A stretch of 64,000 bases of DNA, taken from NCBI RefSeq assembly GCF_014269225.2, contig NZ_CP077097.1, forward strand, positions 626,001 to 690,000, given 5' to 3'. The position numbers and the translations under genes were made by a program. This DNA is from Pseudomonas anuradhapurensis. Lineage in GTDB: Bacteria; Pseudomonadota; Gammaproteobacteria; Pseudomonadales; Pseudomonadaceae. The notes below the pieces were generated by a model. The model worked only from the letters and a program-made list of their open reading frames with translations, searched no databases and was not told where the DNA came from. This document shows positions 8,888-18,207 of the stretch, piece by piece. Each line of letters starts with the position of its first letter. The first letter of the stretch is position 1.

Positions 8888-10237
8888 ATGCATATTCACA
8901 TTCTCGGTATTTGCGGCACTTTCATGGGCTCGCTGGCGGTGCTGGCCAAGGAACTTGGTCACCGTGTCACCGGCTCTGACGCCAACGTCTATCCCCCGAT
9001 GAGCACCCAGCTCGAAGCCCAGGGCATCGAGCTGACCCAAGGCTACGACCCGGCCCAACTGGAGCCGGCGCCGGACCTGGTGGTTGTCGGCAATGCCATG
9101 TCGCGTGGCAACCCGGCGGTGGAGTACGTGCTGAACAAAGGCCTGCCGTATGTTTCCGGCCCGCACTGGCTGGCCGACCACGTGCTGCAGGGCCGCTGGG
9201 TACTGGCTGTTGCCGGTACCCATGGCAAGACCACCACCAGCAGCATGCTGGCCTGGGTGCTGGAGCACGCCGGCATGAGCCCGGGCTTCCTGATCGGCGG
9301 TGTGCCGCAGAATTTCTCGGTATCGGCGCGCCTGGGCAATACGCCATTCTTCGTGGTCGAGGCCGATGAGTACGACAGCGCCTTCTTCGACAAGCGTTCC
9401 AAGTTCGTCCATTACCACCCGCGCACCGCGATCCTCAACAACCTCGAATTCGACCACGCGGACATCTTCCCCGACCTGGCTTCGATCGAGCGGCAGTTCC
9501 ACCACCTGGTACGCACCATCCCCAGCGAAGGCCTGGTGATTCACCCAACCACCGAGCAGGCGCTGGAACGCGTGATCGGCATGGGCTGCTGGACCCCGGT
9601 GCAAACCACCGGTGAAGGTGGCCAGTGGCAGGCCCGCCTGCTGAGCCCGGACGGTTCGCGCTTCGAAGTGCTGTTCGAAGGCGAAGTGCAGGGCGTGGTG
9701 GACTGGGCGCTGACCGGCCAGCACAACGTCGCCAATGCCCTGGCAACCCTGGCAGCGGCCCGCCACGTCGGTGTGGTGCCGGCCATGGGCATCGAAGGCC
9801 TGAGCGCGTTCAAGAGCGTCAAGCGGCGCATGGAGAAGGTCGCCGAGGTGCAGGGCGTGACCATCTACGACGATTTCGCCCACCACCCGACCGCCATTGC
9901 CACCACCCTCGACGGCCTGCGCAAGCGCGTTGGCGAGGCCCCGGTAATCGCCGTGATCGAGCCGCGCTCCAATTCGATGAAGCTCGGTGCCCACCGTGAC
10001 GGCCTGCCGGAAAGCGTCAACGATGCCGACCAGGTGATCTGGTACGCCCCGGCCAACCTCGGCTGGGACCTGGCCGCGACTGCCGCGCAGTGCAAGGTGC
10101 CGAGCGTGGTGGCCGACAGCCTCGAGGCGATCATCGAGCGAGTCAAGGGCCAGGCCCGCCCGGGCACCCACGTGGTGATCATGAGCAACGGCGGCTTTGG
10201 TGGCCTGCACGGCAAGCTGGCCGAGGCATTGCAGTGA
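8888..10237 (+). CDS. mpl: UDP-N-acetylmuramate:L-Ala-gamma-D-Glu-meso-diaminopimelate ligase Mpl
   Basis: A 449-residue Mur-ligase-family enzyme of the murein recycling pathway. In the cytoplasm it joins recovered tripeptide to UDP-MurNAc. The N-terminal Rossmann-like domain starts [13 protein letters not shown] as in Mpl proteins, the ATP P-loop is G110-T-H-G-K-T-T-T, and the central [12 protein letters not shown] motif is typical. It starts 66 bp after eatR, on the same strand, and its stop overlaps the ubiX start, so mpl and ubiX are coupled. Confidence 0.97.
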   Translation: MHIHILGICGTFMGSLAVLAKELGHRVTGSDANVYPPMSTQLEAQGIELTQGYDPAQLEPAPDLVVVGNAMSRGNPAVEYVLNKGLPYVSGPHWLADHVLQGRWVLAVAGTHGKTTTSSMLAWVLEHAGMSPGFLIGGVPQNFSVSARLGNTPFFVVEADEYDSAFFDKRSKFVHYHPRTAILNNLEFDHADIFPDLASIERQFHHLVRTIPSEGLVIHPTTEQALERVIGMGCWTPVQTTGEGGQWQARLLSPDGSRFEVLFEGEVQGVVDWALTGQHNVANALATLAAARHVGVVPAMGIEGLSAFKSVKRRMEKVAEVQGVTIYDDFAHHPTAIATTLDGLRKRVGEAPVIAVIEPRSNSMKLGAHRDGLPESVNDADQVIWYAPANLGWDLAATAAQCKVPSVVADSLEAIIERVKGQARPGTHVVIMSNGGFGGLHGKLAEALQ

Positions 10238-10863
10238 GCGGGCCGGAACGCATCACCCTGGCCATGACGGGCGCCTCGGGCGCCCAGTATGGCCTGCGCC
10301 TGCTCGATTGCCTGGTGCGTGAAGACCGCGAGGTGCACTTTCTGATCTCCAAGGCCGCGCAGCTGGTGATGGCCACCGAGACCGATGTGTTGCTGCCGGC
10401 CAAACCGCAGGCAATGCAGGCGTTTCTTACCGAATACACGGGTGCCGCCGATGGGCAGATCCGGGTGTATGGCAAGGAAGACTGGATGTCGCCGGTAGCC
10501 TCGGGCTCCGGCGCGCCGGCGGCGATGGTGGTGGTGCCCTGTTCCACTGGCACCTTGTCGGCGATTGCCACCGGTGCCTGCAACAATCTGATCGAGCGTG
10601 CCGCCGACGTTACCCTCAAGGAGCGCCGCCAGCTGATCCTGGTGCCGCGCGAAGCGCCGTTCTCCACCATCCACCTGGAGAACATGCTCAAGCTGTCGCA
10701 GATGGGTGCGATCATCCTGCCAGCAGCGCCGGGCTTCTATCACCAGCCGCAGACCATCGACGACCTGGTCGACTTTGTCGTGGCGCGCATTCTCAACCTG
10801 CTGAACATTCCCCAGGACATGTTGCCGCGTTGGGGTGAGCACCACTACGGGGTGGATGATTGA
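10234..10863 (+). CDS. ubiX: Flavin prenyltransferase UbiX
   Basis: A 209-residue UbiX, the exact usual length. It attaches a dimethylallyl group to FMN to make the prenylated cofactor for the decarboxylase UbiD in ubiquinone synthesis. The N-terminus [13 protein letters not shown] is the FMN-binding signature, followed by [11 protein letters not shown] and the [15 protein letters not shown] segment. I chose the GTG at 10234 because it overlaps the mpl stop (GTGA) and gives the family N-terminus; the open frame upstream runs inside mpl. Confidence 0.96.
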   Translation: MSGPERITLAMTGASGAQYGLRLLDCLVREDREVHFLISKAAQLVMATETDVLLPAKPQAMQAFLTEYTGAADGQIRVYGKEDWMSPVASGSGAPAAMVVVPCSTGTLSAIATGACNNLIERAADVTLKERRQLILVPREAPFSTIHLENMLKLSQMGAIILPAAPGFYHQPQTIDDLVDFVVARILNLLNIPQDMLPRWGEHHYGVDD

Positions 10864-11147
10864 GGCGCGCATTGTGCGGCTTGCTGGCGCTGGGGTTGCT
10901 GAGTGGTTGCGCCACGGTGCGGACGCTGGATGCCAACAAACCCGGGGCGCCGGTGGTGTATGCCGGCACCCGGTTGGACTTGTATGTCATGAATGGCGGC
11001 TGTTGCCCGCGGGATCATTATGGGGCTGATGCGCCGGCGTATCCGGGGTTGGATTTGCCTGGGAGCATGTTGCTCGACACCCTGTTGCTGCCGTTGTCGT
11101 TGCTGACCGCAGCAGGTGTGGGCTTCCAGGCCACCGGCGGCCTCTAG
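10860..11147 (+). CDS. YceK/YidQ-type small lipoprotein
   Basis: A 95-residue protein with a lipobox L-L-S-G-C (Cys17) after a short charged and hydrophobic leader, so probably a lipoprotein. The body (A-G-T-R-L-D-L-Y...[18 protein letters not shown]) matches the YceK/YidQ family of unknown function. The start is a TTG at 10860 overlapping the ubiX stop. It is the third gene of mpl-ubiX-lipoprotein and is followed by a REP pair. Confidence 0.8.
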   Translation: MRRALCGLLALGLLSGCATVRTLDANKPGAPVVYAGTRLDLYVMNGGCCPRDHYGADAPAYPGLDLPGSMLLDTLLLPLSLLTAAGVGFQATGGL

Positions 11148-11162
11148 GCAGTACACCGGCCC

Positions 11163-11279
11163 CTGTAGGAGCGGCCTTGTGTCGCGATGGGCTGCAAAGC
11201 AGCCCCGGGGTTTCAGCGCAGATGCACAAATTGCCGGGGCCGCTTCGCGCCCCATCGCGACACAAGGCCGCTCCTACAG
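11163..11279. repeat. REP pair, type A
   Basis: Inverted type-A REPs with outer arms CTGTAGGAGCGGCCTTGTG and CACAAGGCCGCTCCTACAG. They lie between two convergent genes (the small lipoprotein and the SDR-like gene) and may act as a bidirectional stop. Confidence 0.92.
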
Positions 11280-11293
11280 CAGCTGCAGGGCTA

Positions 11294-11938
11294 TTACTTC
11301 TTGCCCAACCTGCGCAATTCATCCGACTCCACAATGCGCACCCCGTCCTCTTCCTCCAGCGCCAGGCGCCACAACGCCCGGGCCAACGTGCAAGCCTCGA
11401 TGCCCCGGTACTTCCCGGGTATCAGCTTGGAGAACGGCGAAATCAGCTGCTCGCTCAGCCGCGGCTCGATCCGCTCGCCCAGCAGCAATGACGGCCGCAC
11501 GATGGTCAACTGTGGCCAGTCCTGAGCCTTGAGCGCCTCTTCCATTTCGCCTTTGACCCGGTTGTAGAAGATCGACGATTTCGGGTCGGCCCCCAGCGCA
11601 CTGACTACCAGCAGGTGCCGCGCGCCCATCTCGCGGGCACGCTTGCTGAACGCCACCACCATGTCCAGGTCCACCGCGCGGAAGGCCGATTCGGAGCCGG
11701 CCTGCTTCAACGTGGTGCCCAGGCAGCAATAGGCGATATCGACCCGCCCGGCCAGTTGCGGCAAAAACACCGCCGGGTCACCCACCGGGTTTTCCAGGTG
11801 CGGGTGCTCGGCCAGTGGCCGGCGGGTAGGCGCCAGTACGCGGGTGATGGTGGGCTCGTTGAGCAGGCGGTCGAGCAGGTGTTCACCTGTAAGACCCGTG
11901 GCACCGGCAAGCAGGACATGCTGAGGCGTCAAATACAT
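11294..11938 (-). CDS. NAD(P)-binding SDR-like protein (HTATIP2/Tip30 type)
   Basis: A 214-residue atypical short-chain dehydrogenase-like protein. The N-terminal nucleotide-binding motif is [20 protein letters not shown] segment and [22 protein letters not shown] supply the Y-N-R-V-K signature of the extended or atypical SDR group. Substrate and pathway are unknown. It starts 27 bp after the end of the MORN-C13 gene on the same strand and might share its transcript. Confidence 0.83.
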   Translation of the reverse strand: MYLTPQHVLLAGATGLTGEHLLDRLLNEPTITRVLAPTRRPLAEHPHLENPVGDPAVFLPQLAGRVDIAYCCLGTTLKQAGSESAFRAVDLDMVVAFSKRAREMGARHLLVVSALGADPKSSIFYNRVKGEMEEALKAQDWPQLTIVRPSLLLGERIEPRLSEQLISPFSKLIPGKYRGIEACTLARALWRLALEEEDGVRIVESDELRRLGKK

Positions 11939-11965
11939 GATGTCTCTCCCTCGTTACTCACAAGC

Positions 11966-13699
11966 TTAGTGGCTGCCGGGCGTTTTCGCCTGCGCCCTCA
12001 CGTTGGCCCGTGCGGCATTACGTAATGCTTCTTCGGCCTGCTGCCGCCGCAGGTGCTGCCAATGCTCGAGCACCGAGGGCGGCGCCCACAGCTGCGGTTC
12101 GGAGGCCTCGAAACCTTCCCTTTGTTCTCTTTCGGCAACACTGGCGCGCGCCAGTTCGAACGCTTGTTTCAAGTCATCGGTCTGGTTCAGCGCCTCGGCG
12201 AACAGGGCATCGCCGAAGTAGGTGAAATCGGCTTCTTCCGAGCAGCCGAAGGACACCCGATCGGCTCGCGCAGCGGTCATGATGACGGTGCGTTGATCCT
12301 TGAGCGGGGCGATGTAGCCCCCTGAATAGCAGGCGGATATGACGATTACCTTGTCGCGGTCTTTCAGCGGTGCCAGGGCGCTGGCGAGTTCGTCGGCGGA
12401 CAGGTCGGCCAGCTGCAGGCGCGGCTGGTCGAGCACCAGTTGGTGGTCCTGGCTGCCGTGGCTGGTGAGGTAGATGAACACCAGGTCTTCGGGGCCGCTG
12501 CGCTCGGCCAGGGTGCGGGCGGCGCGGGTGAGGTTCTCGCGGGTGGCCATGGGGCGGCTGGCCATGTGGTCGCGGTGGTTGACCAGGGTTACCTGGCCCC
12601 AGGCACCAAAGCGCACCTTGAGCATGTTGCTGACGTAGTCGGCTTCGCGCAGGAACACGCTCTGTTGGCCATCGCCAGCGACCACCAGGCTGTACAGCTG
12701 GATGGGTGGCGCCGAGCGGGGCACCTGCGCCAGCGCCTGGTCCAGCAGCCGGCCCTGGTTGAGCAAGGCCAGGTCCAGCGGGTCGGGCAGCAGCTTGCCG
12801 TTCTGGTCGCGTACGCGCACGCCGTTGGCCCAGGTGCCGCTTTCCACCTTGCCGCTGGGCAGAATCAGCCGGCCCTGACCGTGGTAGGCATCGTCGAGGA
12901 AGCCGCCGATGTACTTGCTGCCATCGGCCAGTTGCAGACTCCCCTGGCCCGACATGCGCCAGTCGACGAAGGTGCCCTTGTAGTGGCTGCCGTCGCTGCC
13001 CAGCAGCTCGCCGTCACCGACCAGGGCGCCATCCTTGAACTGGCCGATCCACACATCGCCATCGGCGTTTTCATAGCGGCCACGGCCTTCCAGGCGGTTG
13101 TCCTTGAACTCGCCGATATACTGCTCGCCGTCGACGCTGTCATAGGTGCCGCTGCCTTGCAGTTGGCCATTGACGAAGCGGCCGCTGAACTGGTTGCCGC
13201 TGGCATCGCTGCGCACCCCGGCGCCATTGGGCTTGCCTTTGGCGAACAGGCCCTGGTAGCGGCTGCCATCGGCCAGTTCCAGTTCGCCGGCGCCTTCGTA
13301 CAGGTCGTCCTTGAACTGGCCACGGTAGGTCTGGTCGGCCTGCTTGAGGGTACCTTCACCGTCGCGCCGGCCATGGCGGAAGGTGCCGGCATAGTGGCTG
13401 CCTGGGGTGGTCAGCTCACCCAGCCCCTGGAACAGCCCGGCGGCAAACTGCCCGCGATACACCTCGCCATTCTGGCCGTGCCATTCGCCCTGGCCGTGCC
13501 ACTGGCCGTCCTTGAAGCCGCCGGCGTACCAGCTGCCGTTGGGGTAGTCGATACGGCCCTCGCCTTGCAGCAGCCCATCGACCACCTGCCCCCGGTAGCG
13601 TCCGCCGTCAGGCAAGCGCGCGTCGGGCGGCAGCAGCGATTCACCATCGCCACAGGCGGCGAGTAGCAGGACCAGGGAGAAGGGGAGCAGTAGACGCAT
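11966..13699 (-). CDS. Lipoprotein with 11 MORN repeats and a caspase-like C13 peptidase domain
   Basis: A 577-residue two-part protein. A signal peptide ends in the lipobox L-L-A-A-C (Cys16). Eleven MORN repeats (Y-x-G-x-F-x-x-G-x-x-x-G-x-G) begin near residues 35, 58, 81, 103, 125, 148, 171, 194, 217, 240 and 263, a very regular 22-23 residue period. The C-terminal part (about 330-545) is a clan CD cysteine peptidase of family C13 (legumain/GPI8-like), with His414 in Y-L-T-S-H-G-S and Cys457 in I-S-A-C-Y-S-G-G. The ATG at 13697-13699 puts the signal peptide at the N-terminus; the longer open frame upstream is not needed. It should sit on the periplasmic face of a membrane. Its substrate is unknown. 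Confidence 0.88.
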   Translation of the reverse strand: MRLLLPFSLVLLLAACGDGESLLPPDARLPDGGRYRGQVVDGLLQGEGRIDYPNGSWYAGGFKDGQWHGQGEWHGQNGEVYRGQFAAGLFQGLGELTTPGSHYAGTFRHGRRDGEGTLKQADQTYRGQFKDDLYEGAGELELADGSRYQGLFAKGKPNGAGVRSDASGNQFSGRFVNGQLQGSGTYDSVDGEQYIGEFKDNRLEGRGRYENADGDVWIGQFKDGALVGDGELLGSDGSHYKGTFVDWRMSGQGSLQLADGSKYIGGFLDDAYHGQGRLILPSGKVESGTWANGVRVRDQNGKLLPDPLDLALLNQGRLLDQALAQVPRSAPPIQLYSLVVAGDGQQSVFLREADYVSNMLKVRFGAWGQVTLVNHRDHMASRPMATRENLTRAARTLAERSGPEDLVFIYLTSHGSQDHQLVLDQPRLQLADLSADELASALAPLKDRDKVIVISACYSGGYIAPLKDQRTVIMTAARADRVSFGCSEEADFTYFGDALFAEALNQTDDLKQAFELARASVAEREQREGFEASEPQLWAPPSVLEHWQHLRRQQAEEALRNAARANVRAQAKTPGSH

Positions 13700-13810
13700 G
13701 GCGAGGACCGGGCAATAGGTCTGCCGAGTATGCCGCAGAATGGGATCCCGAAACAGCGAGCGTACGTGCTGGCGCAGCTCTCGAGCCTGCACTGGATTGA
13801 AAATGCTGGC

Positions 13811-13911
13811 ACGGAACCTGTGGGAGCGGCTTTAGCCGCGAACACCGGCGAAGCCGGTGCCAGGCACCGCGTCGTCGGCTTCGCGGGCACGCCCGCTCCC
13901 ACAGGTTCCGT
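13811..13911. repeat. REP pair, type B, with an internal small hairpin
   Basis: The outer arms are perfectly complementary for 18 bases (ACGGAACCTGTGGGAGCG and CGCTCCCACAGGTTCCGT). Inside lie CACCGGCGAAGCCGGTG and the GGGCACGCCC hairpin. It sits between bdhA and the MORN-C13 gene, both read on the minus strand. Confidence 0.88.
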
Positions 13912-13929
13912 GTTGTCTTTGAGGTGCAA

Positions 13930-15018
13930 TCAGCGCAGGCCCGGCGACACGATGATCTTCACGTTCTCCTCCTTGTTGTTCACCAACTCCTCGAAGCCCA
14001 GCTCGACGATCTGCTCCAGCCCGATCCGCCCGGTCACCAGGGGGCGGATGTCCAGCCTGCCATCAGCGATGAAGGCAATCACATCAGCGAATTCGCCGTT
14101 GTAGGCCAGCGCCCCCAGCACCTGCTTCTCGGTGGACACCAGCTCGAAGAAGTTGAACTCGCTAGGCTCCTCGAAGATGCCCACCATCACGCATTTGCCG
14201 GCCTTGCGGATGGTGTCGATGGCCAGCTTGGCGGTGTGCTTGTTGCCAATGCACTCGAAACTCACATCCGCACCCAGCCCGGCGGTAAGCGCGCGGATCT
14301 CCGCCAGCGCGTCGCACTGGCTGGGGTCGAGCACCACGCTGGCGCCGACTTCCTTGGCCTTGGCCTTGCGCGCCGAAGACATTTCCAGGGCGATCACCTG
14401 CGCCGCTCCGGCAGCCCTGGCGCACATGATGGTGCACAGGCCGATGGTACCGGCGCCGACCACCACTACAGTCTGGCCCAGCAGGCTGCCGGCCTTTTTC
14501 ACCGCATGCATGCCCACCGCCAGCGGCTCGATCAGCGCCCCGGCTTCGGCCGGGAAACCCTGCGGTAGCCGGTACAGCAAGTTGGCCGGCACGTTGACCA
14601 GCTCGGCAAACGCGCCGTTGTTCATCAGGCCGGTGAAGGCCAGGCGTTCGCAGATGTTGTACATGCCATGGGTGCAGTAGTAGCAGGTACCGCAATGCTG
14701 GCAGGCGTCCGCCGCCACCGGGTCACCGACGGCAAAGCCTTGCACGCCTTCGCCCAGCTTGGCGATCTGGCCGCAGAACTCGTGGCCGAGGATGCACTGG
14801 CCCTGGATGCCGGTCAGCGGGTGCGGTGCCTCGACCGGGATGAACACCGGGCCGGCGACGTATTCATGCAGGTCGGAGCCGCAGATGCCGCACCAGTCCA
14901 CTTTGATCTGCACCCAACCGGGTGCGGGGTCGGCTGGCAGGGGTACCTGTTCGACGCGGATGTCGTTGCGGCCATGCCAGACGGCCGCGCGCATGTGGGT
15001 GTGGCTCAGGTCGTTCAT
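13930..15018 (-). CDS. bdhA: 2,3-butanediol dehydrogenase (zinc MDR family)
   Basis: A 362-residue zinc-dependent medium-chain dehydrogenase that interconverts 2,3-butanediol and acetoin with NAD. The catalytic zinc ligands lie in C-G-I-C-G-S-D-L-H and G-H-E-F-C-G, the structural zinc cluster in C-Q-H-C-G-T-C-Y-Y-C-T-H-G, and the Rossmann motif is V-V-G-A-G-T-I-G. The start at 15018 has GGAG nine bases upstream; a codon seven residues earlier is possible but lacks such a site. It is the last gene of acoX-acoA-acoB-acoC-bdhA, feeding butanediol into the acetoin dehydrogenase complex. The gene is sometimes called adh or bdh. Confidence 0.93.
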   Translation of the reverse strand: MNDLSHTHMRAAVWHGRNDIRVEQVPLPADPAPGWVQIKVDWCGICGSDLHEYVAGPVFIPVEAPHPLTGIQGQCILGHEFCGQIAKLGEGVQGFAVGDPVAADACQHCGTCYYCTHGMYNICERLAFTGLMNNGAFAELVNVPANLLYRLPQGFPAEAGALIEPLAVGMHAVKKAGSLLGQTVVVVGAGTIGLCTIMCARAAGAAQVIALEMSSARKAKAKEVGASVVLDPSQCDALAEIRALTAGLGADVSFECIGNKHTAKLAIDTIRKAGKCVMVGIFEEPSEFNFFELVSTEKQVLGALAYNGEFADVIAFIADGRLDIRPLVTGRIGLEQIVELGFEELVNNKEENVKIIVSPGLR

Positions 15019-15048
15019 TGTGTTTGTCTCCAGGCTCACGGAAAGGGC

Positions 15049-16155
15049 TCAGTGCTTGCGCAGGAAGGCGAGCAGCTGCTGGTTGACCTGTTCGGCCGCT
15101 TCCATCTGCACCATGTGGCCGGCCTCCGGCAGCACCAGCACTTCGGCTTCCAGCCCTTCGGCATGGCTGGCCGGGATGATCGCGTCCTTGCCGCCCCACA
15201 CCACCAGTGCCGGGTGTTGCCCCAGCACCCCGCGCAGGTCGTGGCGCTGCCGGTCACCGTCAGCGAGTGCCGCCGCCAGCTGCTGCAGGGCCTGCTCGAC
15301 CCCTTCCAGGCGCTTGAACTTGAGCATGTCTTCGAGCATCTGGCGGGTGACCAGCGCCGGGTCGGCAAACAGTTGCACCATCTGGGGCTTGAGCGCGTTG
15401 CGGTTGGCCGCCGCGACGAAGCCTTGCAGGTACTGGCCGTTGATCGCTTCGCCCAGGCCGGCACTGGCCACCAGGCTCAGGCTGGCCACCCGCTGCGGCG
15501 CCAGGCGCGCGACGTTCAGGCTGACCGCGCCGCCCATGGAATGGCCGGCCAGGTGGGCCTTGGCGATGTCCAGGTGGTCGAGCAGGGCCAGCACGGTTTC
15601 GCTCAGCTCATCCAGGTCGCCGCGCTGCAACGCCTTGGCCGACTCGCCATGCCCTGGCAGGTCGAGGGCGATCACCCGGCGCTCGGCCGCCAGTGCCGGG
15701 TGGTTGAACAGCCAGTTGTTGAGGTCGCCACCAAAGCCGTGCACCAGCACCAGCGGTGTGCCGCCTTCACCCAGCTCGAACCAGCGCAGCTGCCGGCCAG
15801 CCACTTCAGCCTTCTGCGGTGCCGGGCCCTGGGCCTGCTCAGCGCCACCGTCGGCGACGAACTCGGCCTGGAAGCGTTGCACCACCGCATCGATCTCGGC
15901 TTCCTCGGCTTCGCCTTCCACCACCACTGCCAGCAGGGCGCCGACCGGCAGGGTTTCATCGGGCTTGGCCACCTGGCGACGCAGCACGCCGCTGAACGGG
16001 GCTTCGACGCTGCTGCTGATCTTGTCGGTCTCGACGTCCAGCACCTCGTCACCCTTGTTGATCGCGTCGCCTTCCTGCTTGAGCCAGGTGTCGACCCTGC
16101 CTTCGGTCATCGACAGGCCCCACTTGGGCATGGTCAGGGTATGGATCTGGCTCAT
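15049..16155 (-). CDS. acoC: Acetoin dehydrogenase E2 component AcoC (lipoyl domain plus alpha/beta hydrolase)
   Basis: A 368-residue E2 component of the acetoin-cleaving complex. The N-terminal lipoyl domain carries Lys45 in E-T-D-K-I-S-S as the lipoylation site. After an acidic/Ala-rich hinge (about 81-118) comes an alpha/beta-hydrolase fold with the nucleophile elbow G204-H-S206-M-G-G, rather than the usual 2-oxoacid dehydrogenase acyltransferase domain. The P. putida and Pelobacter AcoC proteins share this arrangement. It overlaps acoB by 4 bp (ATGA), so the two are coupled. No lipoamide dehydrogenase (E3) gene occurs in the cluster, so the cell must use a shared one. Confidence 0.94.
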   Translation of the reverse strand: MSQIHTLTMPKWGLSMTEGRVDTWLKQEGDAINKGDEVLDVETDKISSSVEAPFSGVLRRQVAKPDETLPVGALLAVVVEGEAEEAEIDAVVQRFQAEFVADGGAEQAQGPAPQKAEVAGRQLRWFELGEGGTPLVLVHGFGGDLNNWLFNHPALAAERRVIALDLPGHGESAKALQRGDLDELSETVLALLDHLDIAKAHLAGHSMGGAVSLNVARLAPQRVASLSLVASAGLGEAINGQYLQGFVAAANRNALKPQMVQLFADPALVTRQMLEDMLKFKRLEGVEQALQQLAAALADGDRQRHDLRGVLGQHPALVVWGGKDAIIPASHAEGLEAEVLVLPEAGHMVQMEAAEQVNQQLLAFLRKH

Positions 16156-17174
16156 GCGGCACTCCTTGCAGCTTCGATAACCTTGCGCACGGCGGCCTCG
16201 ATCTTCGCCGCGTCAGGGATGTACAGGTCTTCCAGGGCGTCGGAGAACGGCACTGGGGTGTGCGGTGCGGTGACCATTTCGATCGGCCCCTTGAGCGCGC
16301 CGAAGGCCTTCTGCGCGACCAGGGCGCTGATGTCGGTAGCCATGGAGCAGCGCGGGTTGGCTTCGTCGATCACTACCAGGCGGCCGGTCTTTTCCACGCT
16401 CTCCAGAATGCTGTCTTCGTCCAGCGGGCTGGTGGTGCGCAGGTCCAGCACCTCGCAGTCGATGCCCTGGCGGGCCAGGTTGTTGGCGGCTTCCAGCGCC
16501 ACGTGCACCATGCGGCCATAGGTGACCAGGGTCACGTCGTCGCCATCGCGCAGGAAGTTGGCCTCGCCGAACGGCACGCTGTACACCTCTTCCGGCACCT
16601 CGCCCTGCATGCTGTAGAGCAGCTTGTGCTCACAGAAGATCACCGGGTCGTTGTCGCGGATCGCCTGGATCAGCAGGCCCTTGGCATCGTATGGCGAGGA
16701 CGGGCACACCACTTTCAGGCCAGGGATGTGGGTCCACAGCGAGGTAAGCATCTGCGAATGCTGGGCCGCCGCGCGCAGGCCGGCACCGTACATGGTGCGC
16801 ATCACCAATGGGGTGACCGCCTTGCCGCCGAACATGTAGCGGAACTTGGCAGCCTGGTTGAGGATCTGGTCCAGGCAGCAGCCGGCGAAGTCGACGAACA
16901 TCAGTTCGCACACCGGGCGCAGGCCCTGGGTGGCCGCGCCGACGGCAGCACCGACGTAGCCGATTTCGGACAGCGGCGCGTCGAGCACGCGCCCCGGGAA
17001 CTGGTGATACAGGCCCTTGGTCACGCCCAGCACGCCACCCCAGGCGTCGTCCTCGCCCGGTGCACCGGCACCACCGGCGACGTCTTCGCCAATGATGAAC
17101 ACGCTGTTGTCGCGGCGCATTTCCTGGGCCAGGGCTTCGTTGATGGCCTGCTGGTAACTGATCTTTCTTGCCAT
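16152..17174 (-). CDS. acoB: Acetoin dehydrogenase E1 beta subunit AcoB
   Basis: The 340-residue beta subunit of the thiamine-diphosphate-dependent E1, which with AcoA splits acetoin into acetaldehyde and an acetyl group passed to AcoC. The transketolase pyrimidine-binding domain begins I-S-Y-Q-Q-A-I-N-E-A-L-A-Q-E-M with the conserved G-E-D-V-A-G-G-A-G-A segment. A C-terminal transketolase domain holds D-L-R-T-T-S-P-L-D and the V-V-I-D-E-A-N-P-R stretch. It lies 33 bp downstream of acoA. Confidence 0.95.
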   Translation of the reverse strand: MARKISYQQAINEALAQEMRRDNSVFIIGEDVAGGAGAPGEDDAWGGVLGVTKGLYHQFPGRVLDAPLSEIGYVGAAVGAATQGLRPVCELMFVDFAGCCLDQILNQAAKFRYMFGGKAVTPLVMRTMYGAGLRAAAQHSQMLTSLWTHIPGLKVVCPSSPYDAKGLLIQAIRDNDPVIFCEHKLLYSMQGEVPEEVYSVPFGEANFLRDGDDVTLVTYGRMVHVALEAANNLARQGIDCEVLDLRTTSPLDEDSILESVEKTGRLVVIDEANPRCSMATDISALVAQKAFGALKGPIEMVTAPHTPVPFSDALEDLYIPDAAKIEAAVRKVIEAARSAA

Positions 17175-17207
17175 GGTGGTTCTCCTGTTGTTCTTGTAAT
17201 CCGCAGC

Positions 17208-18185
17208 TCAGGGGTAGGCGACGTAGACGTCGGTGAGCAGGTCGGCGGGCTGTGGCTTGGGATCGGACTTGGCGCGGCGCACGGCGTCTTCGATCAGGTC
17301 CTCGACGCGGGCGTCGATGGCATCCAGCTGGGCGGCCGTGAGCAGGCCGGCGCGGGTGGTCTTGTTGCGGAACTGCAGCAGGCAGTCGCGGGACTCGCGC
17401 AGGTTCTTCACCTCATCGGGGGCGCGGTAGGTTTGTGCATCGCCTTCGAAGTGGCCGTAGTAGCGGCTGAGCTTGACCTCGATCAGCGATGGGCCTTGCC
17501 CGGCACGGGCACGTTCGATGGCGGCACCGGCAGCCTCGTACACGGCAAAGAAATCGAAGCCGTCGATGGTGACGCCGGGCATGCCGAAGCCGGCAGCGCG
17601 GTCGGCGATGTGGTCGCACGCCACCGACCAGGTCGAGGCGGTAGCTTCGGCGTAGCCGTTGTTCTCGGCGACGAAGATGCACGGCAGGTTCATGATCGAC
17701 GCCAGGTTCATGGCCTCGAACACTGCGCCTTCGTTGGAAGCGCCGTCGCCGAAGAAGGCCACCGACACATCGTCGCGGCCCTTGATCTTGGCTGCCAGCG
17801 CCGCCCCGGCCACCAGCGGTGCACCGGCACCGACGATGCCGTTGGCACCGAGCATGCCTTTTTCCAGGTCGGCGATGTGCATCGAGCCGCCCTTGCCGCC
17901 GCAGACGCCGGTCTTCTTGCCGTAGATCTCGGCCATCATGCCGTACACGTCCACGCCCTTGGCGATGCAGTGGCCGTGGCCGCGGTGGGTCGAGGCGATG
18001 CAATCGCTGTCGCGCAGGTGGGCCATGACCCCGGCGGCGGAAGCCTCTTCGCCGGCATACAGGTGCACGAAGCCAGGAATCTCGCCGGTGGCGAACTCGA
18101 CGTGCAGGCGTTCTTCGAAGGCACGGATGGTGCGCATCACTTCATAGGCATGCAGCAGTTGTTCGGTACTGAGTTGATTGGACAT
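17208..18185 (-). CDS. acoA: Acetoin dehydrogenase E1 alpha subunit AcoA
   Basis: The 325-residue alpha subunit of acetoin dehydrogenase E1. The thiamine-diphosphate motif is G-D-G-A-S-N-E-G followed about 25 residues later by V-A-E-N-N-G-Y; the preceding G-G-K-G-G-S-M-H-I is also characteristic. The start at 18185 is preceded by GGAGAACAACAAG, a good ribosome site; the longer open frame overlaps acoX and is not used. It starts 22 bp after acoX in the aco operon. Confidence 0.96.
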   Translation of the reverse strand: MSNQLSTEQLLHAYEVMRTIRAFEERLHVEFATGEIPGFVHLYAGEEASAAGVMAHLRDSDCIASTHRGHGHCIAKGVDVYGMMAEIYGKKTGVCGGKGGSMHIADLEKGMLGANGIVGAGAPLVAGAALAAKIKGRDDVSVAFFGDGASNEGAVFEAMNLASIMNLPCIFVAENNGYAEATASTWSVACDHIADRAAGFGMPGVTIDGFDFFAVYEAAGAAIERARAGQGPSLIEVKLSRYYGHFEGDAQTYRAPDEVKNLRESRDCLLQFRNKTTRAGLLTAAQLDAIDARVEDLIEDAVRRAKSDPKPQPADLLTDVYVAYP

Positions 18186-18207
18186 CTTGTTGTTCTCCGG
18201 GGTTGTC

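Noticed and set aside
11157..11285. Repeated palindromes considered as a CRISPR array
   Set aside because: The units are inverted pairs scattered between genes, without regular direct repeats and unique spacers, and there are no cas genes.
12440..13666. A 408-codon plus-strand frame opposite the MORN repeats
   Set aside because: Its repetitive Ala/Val/Gln composition is simply the antisense of the MORN repeats.
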